Assembly: GCA_022750195.1 (NCBI GenBank)
Contig: JAKIWE010000003.1
Coordinates: 1-64,000 of the forward strand
Length of the DNA: 64,000 bases
Origin: Thermoplasmata archaeon
GTDB lineage: Archaea > Thermoplasmatota > Thermoplasmata > Lutacidiplasmatales > UBA184
Direction: 5' to 3'
Position numbers and translations under genes: made by a program. Under the pieces are notes generated by a model that searched no databases, was not told where the DNA came from, and saw nothing but the letters and a program-made list of their open reading frames with translations. Below are positions 42,018 to 48,644 of this stretch, in pieces; position 1 is the stretch's first letter; each line of letters begins with the position of its first letter.

Positions 42018-43098
42018 CCCATCGGTCGCCGACGCCTCCGGCCTAGACCTCACCCACCGGAAGGCGGAACACGTCAAGGTCGTCCTGGAGGGCCAGGTCG
42101 AAGGACGGTACCGATACTGGAACGACGTTCAGATCCTTCACAACGCGCTCCCCGAGATCGACTTCGAGAGCATCGACACCTCCATCGAACTGCTCGGCCA
42201 CCGGCTCGCCGCACCGTTGATGATCACCGGGATGACCGGCGGATTCCCGGACGCCGCCAAGATCAACGACAACCTCGCCCGCGCGGCGGCCGAGGTCGGC
42301 ATCGCCATGGGGGTCGGTAGCGAGCGAGCGGCAATCCTGAAAGGGCAGTATCCGGAGAGCTACGCCTGCGTCGCGCGCCACCCCGTGCCTCTCAAATTCG
42401 CGAACATCGGGGCCCCCCAGATCATCGCCCAGGCCCCGGGCGACAAGGTCGTCGGGGTCGCGGAGGCGCGGAGCGCGATGGAGCTCATAGGCGCCGACGT
42501 CCTTGCCGTCCATCTGAACTTTCTGCAGGAGATGGTCCAACCCGGCGGCGACCGCAAGGCCGCCGGCTGCCTCGAGAAGATCGGGGAGCTCGCCGAGGCG
42601 CTGCCCGTCCTCGTCAAGGAAACCGGAGCCGGCCTCTCCCGCCAGGTCGCCGAGCGTCTGCGCTCGCGAGGCGTGCTGGCGTTCGATGTCAGCGGTACGG
42701 GCGGAACCTCGTTCGCGGCGGTGGAGCACCACCGAGCCGTGGCCCAGGGCGCACGGCGCGAGGCGCGCGTGGGGAAGACCTTCTGGGACTGGGGCATACC
42801 GTCGCCGGTCGCCGTGCGGGGGCTCGCCCCGCTCAACGTGCCGGTCATTGCGAGCGGCGGGGTCCGCTCCGGGCTCGATGTCGCCCGCGCGCTCGTGCTC
42901 GGGGCCACCGCCGCGGGCATCGCGGGAGGCGTCCTACGAGCCGCCTCGACCAGCTTCGAAGCGACCTTGACCGAACTGCAAGACCTAGTCCATGAGCTCC
43001 GCGTGGCGATGTTCCTGACCGGGAGCCGGACCGTCACCGAGCTTCGGCAAGCCCCGTACGTCCTCACGGGGGAGACGCGACAGTGGCTGACCCCGTAG
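41947..43098 (+). CDS. fni: Type 2 isopentenyl-diphosphate delta-isomerase (FMN-dependent)
   Basis: 383 aa, close to the usual 350 plus a 33-residue N-terminal extension. Interconverts IPP and DMAPP using reduced FMN and NAD(P)H in a TIM-barrel. Family markers: 'HRKAEHVKV' at the N-terminus, 'APLMITGMTGG' (FMN binding), 'GVGSERAA', 'HLNFLQEMVQPGGDR' (the Gln and acidic residue needed for metal/substrate binding), 'VSGTGGTSFAAVE' and 'VIASGGVRSGLDVARAL' (phosphate-binding loop). The only in-frame ATG/GTG/TTG before the conserved core is ATG 41947, so the gene overlaps IPK by 71 nt, an unusually long overlap suggesting co-expression. Its product feeds geranylgeranyl-diphosphate synthesis for ether lipids. 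Confidence 0.93.
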   Translation: MERSRARSEGRPSTVAGPGRDLPSPSVADASGLDLTHRKAEHVKVVLEGQVEGRYRYWNDVQILHNALPEIDFESIDTSIELLGHRLAAPLMITGMTGGFPDAAKINDNLARAAAEVGIAMGVGSERAAILKGQYPESYACVARHPVPLKFANIGAPQIIAQAPGDKVVGVAEARSAMELIGADVLAVHLNFLQEMVQPGGDRKAAGCLEKIGELAEALPVLVKETGAGLSRQVAERLRSRGVLAFDVSGTGGTSFAAVEHHRAVAQGARREARVGKTFWDWGIPSPVAVRGLAPLNVPVIASGGVRSGLDVARALVLGATAAGIAGGVLRAASTSFEATLTELQDLVHELRVAMFLTGSRTVTELRQAPYVLTGETRQWLTP

Positions 43099-44684
43099 GT
43101 CAGGGCGCCTTCGCCTCCACCGATGCCACGGGTTCGACGCCCGAGCTGATCCACCGGCAGAAGCTCGCGTGGATGCGTGAGCACCCGGGTGGGCCGGTAC
43201 CCTCCAACCTACACTGGATCGAGCGACTGGCCGACAGCGAGCGAGCCAGGCTGCCCGCGGGCGCCCGGCGCAAGCCAACGCGCTCCCTCTCCGGTGTGGC
43301 GGTCGTAGCGGTGATGACCTCACCGGCCGCTTGCCCGCACGGCCGCTGTACCTACTGCCCGGGCGGTGTCGAGCTTCGGGCGCCGCAGAGCTACACGGGG
43401 GAGGAGCCGTCCGCCCTTCGTGGAGCCCAGTTCGGCTACGACCCCCGGGCGATCACCGAGCATCGATTGAAGGTGCTCGAATCGATCGGGCACTCTACGT
43501 CCAAGGTAGAAGTGATCGTCATGGGCGGGACGCTCCCGTCGCGTGGCGCGGCCTACCAGTCGAGCGTTTTCCAGGGCATTTACGACGGCCTGAACGGCAC
43601 CTCCTCGCCCACGCTGGAATCGGCTCAGCAGCAGAACGAGACCGCCGCTCGCCGGCTCGTTAGCCTGACCGTCGAGACCCGGCCGGACTGGTGCGACGAG
43701 CGCGTGCTGCCCTCCCTGCTGGCCGCGGGCGTCACCCGCGTCGAGATCGGGGTCGAATGCTTGCACGATGACGTTCTCCAAGCCGTCGGCCGTGCTCACG
43801 GCTCCGGCGAGGTCGTCGCAGCCACCCGGTCGGCCCGTTCGCGCGGGCTGAAAGTTTGCTACCACTTGATGGTGGGACTCCCCGGCATGAACCCCGCGTC
43901 AGACTTCGAGGATTTCCGACGACTGTTCGACGAACCGGAGTTCCGACCGGACATGCTGAAGATCTACCCGACGCTCGTGCTTCCGGGAACGCCGCTCTAC
44001 GAGTCGTGGAAGGTCGGAGAGTACACCCCGTACGATACCGCCACGGCGGTCGACCTGTTGGCCCGGATGAAGTCCATCGTCCCGCCGTGGGTCCGCATCC
44101 AACGCATTCAGCGGGATATTCCGGCCCGGCTCATCGCCGCCGGGGTCCGTACGAGCAACGTCCGGCAGCTCGCTCAGCGACGCCTCCAGAGCGAGGGCCA
44201 TCCCTGCCGTTGCCTCCGGTGCAGGGAGGCGGGGCGCGACCGGCGAGCATCGTCGACCAGCTACACGATGAACGAAACGCGGTACGCGGCGGCCGGCGGC
44301 GAGGAGTGCTTCCTCGTCTACGAAGACAAGGCGACCGACACGATCGCCGGTTTCATCCGCCTCCGGTTTGCGTCCGTTGGGGACGGGAGCCAGCTCCCGA
44401 TCGTCCGGGAGCTCAAGGTCGTGGGCACCGAAGTGGCGGTCGGCAGTTCGCCCTCCGGTCAGGGCTCGATGCAGCACCGCGGGTTCGGGCGGAGCCTGCT
44501 CGCTCGCGCCGAGGAGCTCGCCCGCGAGGCCGGGTTCGACGGGCTCCGGGTGCTCAGCGCCGTAGGTACCCGGGAGTATTACCGGAAGTTCGATTATCAC
44601 CCGGACGGGCCCTACATGACGAAACGAGTTTTCGCCGGACGCAAGGAATCCACGAGGGCGCCGGTCGCCGGTGGGAACTCTTAA
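43083..44684 (+). CDS. elp3: Elp3-type tRNA uridine(34) acetyltransferase (radical SAM + GNAT)
   Basis: 533 aa. Elp3 uses a radical-SAM cluster and acetyl-CoA to start formation of cm5U-type modifications at the wobble uridine of tRNAs; in archaea it acts without other Elongator subunits. The cluster-binding cysteines are visible as 'CPHGRCTYC' (Cys84, Cys89, Cys92). 'VIVMGGTLPSR' and 'VEIGVECLHDDVLQ' are typical radical-SAM Elp3 strands, and 'CRCLRCREAG' around residue 378 gives the conserved zinc-binding Cys. A GNAT domain fills residues about 390-525 ('VRELKVVGTEVAVG', 'GFGRSLLARAEELAREAGF', 'YYRKFDYHPDGPYM'). The GTG start overlaps the fni stop by 16 nt, so the genes are probably co-transcribed. 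Length and domain order are normal. Confidence 0.95.
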   Translation: MADPVGQGAFASTDATGSTPELIHRQKLAWMREHPGGPVPSNLHWIERLADSERARLPAGARRKPTRSLSGVAVVAVMTSPAACPHGRCTYCPGGVELRAPQSYTGEEPSALRGAQFGYDPRAITEHRLKVLESIGHSTSKVEVIVMGGTLPSRGAAYQSSVFQGIYDGLNGTSSPTLESAQQQNETAARRLVSLTVETRPDWCDERVLPSLLAAGVTRVEIGVECLHDDVLQAVGRAHGSGEVVAATRSARSRGLKVCYHLMVGLPGMNPASDFEDFRRLFDEPEFRPDMLKIYPTLVLPGTPLYESWKVGEYTPYDTATAVDLLARMKSIVPPWVRIQRIQRDIPARLIAAGVRTSNVRQLAQRRLQSEGHPCRCLRCREAGRDRRASSTSYTMNETRYAAAGGEECFLVYEDKATDTIAGFIRLRFASVGDGSQLPIVRELKVVGTEVAVGSSPSGQGSMQHRGFGRSLLARAEELAREAGFDGLRVLSAVGTREYYRKFDYHPDGPYMTKRVFAGRKESTRAPVAGGNS

Positions 44685-44688
44685 AGAG
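44678..44688 (+). promoter_or_regulatory. Candidate internal promoter for AdoMet synthetase
   Basis: CTCTTAAAGAG overlaps the elp3 stop codon and is centred 35 bp before ATG 44718. It could serve as a TATA box giving the downstream gene its own transcript; it is also a perfect palindrome apart from its central base. Confidence 0.4.
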
Positions 44689-44717
44689 CCCCCGCGCTCG
44701 GGCGGCCCCGAGTCCCC

Positions 44718-45914
44718 ATGGGCCGCAACATCCGCATCGAGCCGCTCCGGACCGTTCACATCGAAGACCAGGACGTGGAGCTCGTCGAGCGGAAGGGGCT
44801 CGGCCACCCGGACTCCATCGCGGACGGCGTCAGCGAGAGCGTCAGCCGCGCGCTCAGCCGGATGTACCTGGACGAGTTCGGGCGCATTCTCCACCACAAT
44901 ACGGACGAGACACAGGTCGTCGGTGGCGCCAGCGAACCGAAGTTTGGCGGCGGGAAGGTCACGAACCCGATCTACATCTTGCTCGTCGGCCGCGCCACGA
45001 CCGAGGTCAACGGCGAGAAGCTCCCTTTCCGCCAGACGGCGATCGACGCGGCGAAGGCCTACGTCCACGGGGTCTGCGCCCACCTGGACGTTGAGAAGCA
45101 GGTCGAGTGGGATTGCCGGATCGGCCAGGGTTCGATCGACCTGCGCGGGGTCTTCGACCAGAAGTCCGTCCTCTCGAACGACACCTCCTTCGGGGTCGGG
45201 TTCGCGCCGTACTCCGACACCGAGCGCCTCGTCCTCGAGAGCGAGCGGTTCCTCACGACCCGTCTCAAGAAGCGGCTCCCGGCGCTCGGCGAGGACGTCA
45301 AGGTGATGGGTTACCGGTCGGGCGATGCCATCCGGCTGACCGTCGCCGCGGCTCTGGTCGACAGCGAGGTCGCCGACGCCGACGAGTACGCCAACGTCTG
45401 CCAGGAGATCCAGGAGAAGCTCATGGACCAGGCGGCGAAGCTCACGCACCGCAGCGTCACCATCGACGTCAACACCGCCGACGACCCCGAGCTCGGCCGG
45501 TTCTACCTCACCGTGACCGGACTCTCCATGGAGGCCGGCGACGACGGCTCGGTCGGTCGCGGGAACCGCGCGAACGGCCTCATCACCCCGTGCCGCCCGA
45601 TGAGCCTCGAAGCCTCCGCGGGCAAGAACCCCGTCAACCACGTCGGCAAGATCTACAATCTGCTCGGCGGTCTGATCGCCCAGGATATCGTCAAGGAGAC
45701 CGGGGGCAACGTGAAGGAGGTCCACGTCCGGATCCTCTCGCAGATAGGAAAGCCCGTGGACCAGCCGCAGGTCGCTAGCATCCAGCTGCTGACGGCGAAC
45801 GGCGTGAAGCTCGCGCAGGTCCAGCCAAAGGCCGAGGGCGTCGTCCAGAAGTGGTTCGACCAGATCGACACGATCCCGCAGCGGCTGCTGACCGACAAGC
45901 TCACCGTGTTCTGA
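44718..45914 (+). CDS. mat: Archaeal S-adenosylmethionine synthetase
   Basis: 398 aa, the standard length of the archaeal methionine adenosyltransferase family, which is very divergent from bacterial MetK. Makes S-adenosylmethionine from methionine and ATP in the cytoplasm. Family segments: N-terminal '[10 protein letters not shown]', '[18 protein letters not shown]' (methionine and metal site), '[18 protein letters not shown]', '[11 protein letters not shown]', 'DWNTADD'-like '[18 protein letters not shown]', '[18 protein letters not shown]' and '[11 protein letters not shown]'. It follows elp3 by 33 bp on the same strand. Elp3 consumes SAM, so the proximity is biochemically sensible although not required. 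Confidence 0.96.
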   Translation: MGRNIRIEPLRTVHIEDQDVELVERKGLGHPDSIADGVSESVSRALSRMYLDEFGRILHHNTDETQVVGGASEPKFGGGKVTNPIYILLVGRATTEVNGEKLPFRQTAIDAAKAYVHGVCAHLDVEKQVEWDCRIGQGSIDLRGVFDQKSVLSNDTSFGVGFAPYSDTERLVLESERFLTTRLKKRLPALGEDVKVMGYRSGDAIRLTVAAALVDSEVADADEYANVCQEIQEKLMDQAAKLTHRSVTIDVNTADDPELGRFYLTVTGLSMEAGDDGSVGRGNRANGLITPCRPMSLEASAGKNPVNHVGKIYNLLGGLIAQDIVKETGGNVKEVHVRILSQIGKPVDQPQVASIQLLTANGVKLAQVQPKAEGVVQKWFDQIDTIPQRLLTDKLTVF

Positions 45915-46091
45915 GCGCGGAGTCTCTCCCCGCACGACCCGCGGCTTTTCGGGCTCCTAGGCCGCCCGTCGCCGTCCCCCGTGCCGGCCCGCGCCGAACC
46001 TCCGCGTTCAAATACCGCCTCTCGACGTACATTTCAGCCGGAACGGTAGGAGGGTCGGGGCCCGCCCGGAGGCCCAGCCTCTCCTCTCAGC

Positions 46092-47039
46092 ATGGCCCCT
46101 ACGGACACGGTCGACCTCCTGGTCATCGCGCTCTTCCTGGTCGCGGCCACGTTCCTCGGATTCCTCTACGCCCTGCGTCGGCTTCGTTCCCGCAAGTCGA
46201 CCTTGGCGAAGGAGCTCTCCGACTCGCCGGACCTTCTTCCGGATCGGGCGTTCAATGCGATCGCCATGGCCCGGGCCGAGGCCGGGGTGCTCGGACGGGA
46301 CGGGTTCGACGTCCGACGTCAGGTCGAGCGGCTCGACGAGGCCCAGGGGCTCTCGGAGCGGCGCGACTTCGTCGGCGCGACCGCGCTAGCGCGCTCCGTC
46401 CATGACACGCTCGTCCAGATCCGTCGCACCGGCGTGGCCTCTGGACCGTCCACCCGCCTCGCTCCGACGACCGTCCGCCCGGTGGTCGGGGCTCGCCCGC
46501 CCCCGCCCGGCGCGGGTGGTTCCTCCCCGAACTACCGGGGGGAGCTTCTGCCGACCGAACCCGGTGCTGAGCTCGCCGACGACGCGACGGAACCCGATAT
46601 GCCGGCGACGGCCCGACTACCGAAGAACCAGGTCGAATCGAAGTTCCAGCTCGAGCTGTTGACCGAAGAGCTCACGACCGCGCCCGAGGCGGAAGCCACG
46701 ACCCGGGAGGCGGCCGCGTTCCGGCTCCAGGCCGTCGCAGCGTTCGGCCAGAAAGAGTTCACGGAATCGCTCCGCCTCGCCCTGCGCGGGCGCCGACGTC
46801 TAGGCGCCAAGGTCGAGAGCCTCGCGTCACCCCCTGTCGCCGTCCGTGCTGCGCCCACCCCGGGGGGAAGTGGGGCGCCGTCCTCGCGATGTTCGAACTG
46901 CGGCCGTGACCTCGCCCCCGAAGACGCGTTCTGCCGCGGATGCGGAGAGCCTCGACCGCCCGTGGCGTGTGCCCGGTGTGGGGGGACGCTCACCGCGGCG
47001 GACCAGTTCTGCGGACGGTGCGGGGCTCCGCGGAGCTAG
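46092..47039 (+). CDS. Membrane-anchored double zinc-ribbon protein
   Basis: 315 aa. A single N-terminal hydrophobic helix (residues about 8-26) is followed by R-R-L-R-S-R-K, predicting a short outside end and a cytoplasmic body. Residues 50-110 look helical or coiled ('VRRQVERLDEAQGLSERRDF'). A Pro/Ala-rich linker and a second helical region (about 180-235) follow. The C-terminus from residue 267 holds two zinc ribbons, CSNC/CRGC and CARC/CGRC, the double-zinc-ribbon arrangement common in archaeal proteins of unknown role. The 177-bp spacer upstream carries an A/T-rich TTCAAATACC at 46008-46017, which would leave a leader of about 50 nt. Function not assignable; a scaffold or regulatory role is speculative. 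Confidence 0.75.
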   Translation: MAPTDTVDLLVIALFLVAATFLGFLYALRRLRSRKSTLAKELSDSPDLLPDRAFNAIAMARAEAGVLGRDGFDVRRQVERLDEAQGLSERRDFVGATALARSVHDTLVQIRRTGVASGPSTRLAPTTVRPVVGARPPPPGAGGSSPNYRGELLPTEPGAELADDATEPDMPATARLPKNQVESKFQLELLTEELTTAPEAEATTREAAAFRLQAVAAFGQKEFTESLRLALRGRRRLGAKVESLASPPVAVRAAPTPGGSGAPSSRCSNCGRDLAPEDAFCRGCGEPRPPVACARCGGTLTAADQFCGRCGAPRS

Positions 47040-47054
47040 GCTCGGCCGCCTGCG

Positions 47055-48386
47055 TCAGGCGGCGGACGCCGGGACCGCGGGCGCGTCCAGGTACTCGTCG
47101 AGGCGTCGTTGGGTCCGCGCCTCGTGGAGGAGCGCGCTCTGCGCAAGCCAGCGCTCCAACGGGATGGTGAAGGTCTGCCGGACCCGTTCGAGCACCTCAT
47201 GCAGACCCGACAGCCGTTCCGGCGGTGTGCGAAGGGCGGCGCGTACGTGTTCGCGGACGTTCCACACCCCGAGGGGGAGGATCTCCCCCGGGTGGACCTC
47301 CCGCAGGACGATCGCGCCCGCCTGACGCCCATGGGCGAGCAGGTCCTCGGTGATCGCGAGGCGGGCGGCGTAGTAACAGCCCCCGATCGAGGCGTACTTC
47401 GTCCTCCCCCGGTAGCCTTCGTGGTCGCCCATCATCACGACCCGTTCGCCCGCCGGGTTCCAGAGGGTGTTCGGGTACCACGTCTCGATCGACTCGTAGC
47501 GGAACACCCCGGGCAGGTAGATCAGCAGCCACCGGTTGTCGAGCGCGGTCAGCTGGCGGACCCAGTACTCGGAGAGCTCGGGGAGCTCCTTGACGCGTTC
47601 GAGGTTGTCGAGGCCGAGCAGGTCATCGACCGCGGTGATGCTCCAGCGCGTCGGAACGAACCGTCGCCGGCCGTGACGACCGAGAGTGCCCGCGCTGAAC
47701 GCTCGCTGGATCCGGCTCACCCGGACCCCCCGGCCGTACAGTTCGTGGACCGCCACCCGCGCGGTGGCGTCGGTGTCGGACGCGAGCCGCTCTAGGTGCT
47801 GGTCGACCCGTCGAACGTCGAGACGCACCGAGTCGATCGGCGCCGTCGGACCGTACGGGGGGAGGTCCTCCGACAAGGCGAGGTGGCCCCGAGGAGGTCG
47901 TCGGAACGTCGCTTCGGTCTCGACGCTCTCTCGCGCCAGCGCCAGGGTCTGGACGTCTTCGATGAGTCGGTCGGCCGTCTCGGCGTCGTCCACGTGGAAG
48001 CGACGAGTTCCTCGGACCAGCATGGTCCGGAAGCCGACGACCTCGGGCACCGACCGACCCACCCACTCCTCGGGGGTGTCCATGAGCAACGTATCCCCGT
48101 GGAGAGGCGTAACGAGGGGGCCGAGGGAGACCTTCGGCCATCCGAAACGACCGACGAAGAGGCCGGGGGGAGAGGAGCCGTTGACCTCTTTCGACCCGAT
48201 CATCGGAAGGGTCTTCGCGTAGGCGTCGTACTTGATCAGGATCGGACAGGCCGGCTTGCCACAGAGCATCTGGGCGGCGCGGCAACGAAGGCACATCGTC
48301 GGGTCCTCGCGCAGGCCCGGGATGCTCCACCGGAGCGACTCGAACGGGGCGAGCCCCGGGATCGGGGGGGATGTCGGGGCGTCCAT
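47055..48386 (-). CDS. nre: Archaeal DNA repair protein Nre with C-terminal PIP-like motif
   Basis: 443 aa. Matches the archaeal Nre (NreA/NreB) family, which is linked to repair of DNA damage through interaction with PCNA. N-terminal cysteines Cys32, Cys35, Cys42 and Cys47 form the family's zinc-finger-like motif ('MCLRCRAAQMLCGKPACP'). Conserved blocks follow: 'GSSPPGLFVGRFGWPKVSLGP' and 'TPEEWVGRSVPEVVGFRTM', then 'FSAGTLGRHGRRRFVPTRWSITAVDD' and 'ENPA/NPAGERVVMMGDHEGYRG'-like strands. The C-terminal 'QRRLDEYL' (426-433) fits a PIP-box for PCNA binding. ATG 48386 is chosen because the zinc motif follows at the usual distance and the longer open frame would run antisense through the tRNA at 48510-48584. 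Convergent with the zinc-ribbon gene, ending 16 bp from it. Confidence 0.9.
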   Translation of the reverse strand: MDAPTSPPIPGLAPFESLRWSIPGLREDPTMCLRCRAAQMLCGKPACPILIKYDAYAKTLPMIGSKEVNGSSPPGLFVGRFGWPKVSLGPLVTPLHGDTLLMDTPEEWVGRSVPEVVGFRTMLVRGTRRFHVDDAETADRLIEDVQTLALARESVETEATFRRPPRGHLALSEDLPPYGPTAPIDSVRLDVRRVDQHLERLASDTDATARVAVHELYGRGVRVSRIQRAFSAGTLGRHGRRRFVPTRWSITAVDDLLGLDNLERVKELPELSEYWVRQLTALDNRWLLIYLPGVFRYESIETWYPNTLWNPAGERVVMMGDHEGYRGRTKYASIGGCYYAARLAITEDLLAHGRQAGAIVLREVHPGEILPLGVWNVREHVRAALRTPPERLSGLHEVLERVRQTFTIPLERWLAQSALLHEARTQRRLDEYLDAPAVPASAA

Positions 48387-48509
48387 TCGGCCCGGAATCC
48401 CGGGTTGGGCTATAGCCGTACGACCTGAGGTCGAGAAACGGCAGCCCTCCCGGTTTTTCGGCCTCACCGTCATATACCGAGGGCGGGTGGGCGGCCCGCC
48501 GGGCGCCAT

Positions 48510-48584
48510 GGGACTGTGGGGTAGCTTGGTCCATCCTTCGGGGTTCGGGACTCCGAGACGCCAGTTCAAATCTGGCCAGTCCCA
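48510..48584 (+). tRNA. tRNA-Pro (anticodon CGG)
   Basis: Full cloverleaf in 75 nt: acceptor GGGACTG/CAGTCCC with discriminator A; D-arm with 'GGTAGCTTGGT'; anticodon stem CGGGG/CTCCG with loop TTCGGGA (anticodon CGG, reading CCG); T-arm GCCAG-TTCAAAT-CTGGC. CCA is not encoded and there is no intron. It sits in the 258-bp spacer between divergent Nre and the 3' end of the PEGA-repeat gene. Stem closure throughout makes the call firm. Confidence 0.95.
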
Positions 48585-48644
48585 TCCGCGGCGGTGCCGG
48601 CCTCCCGCCGCACGCGACCCTTCTGGTCCGGGATGAGGAGCCGG

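Noticed and set aside
48387-48569. Upstream start for Nre
   Set aside because: It would run antisense through the tRNA-Pro gene and lacks family similarity; ATG 48386 precedes the zinc motif.
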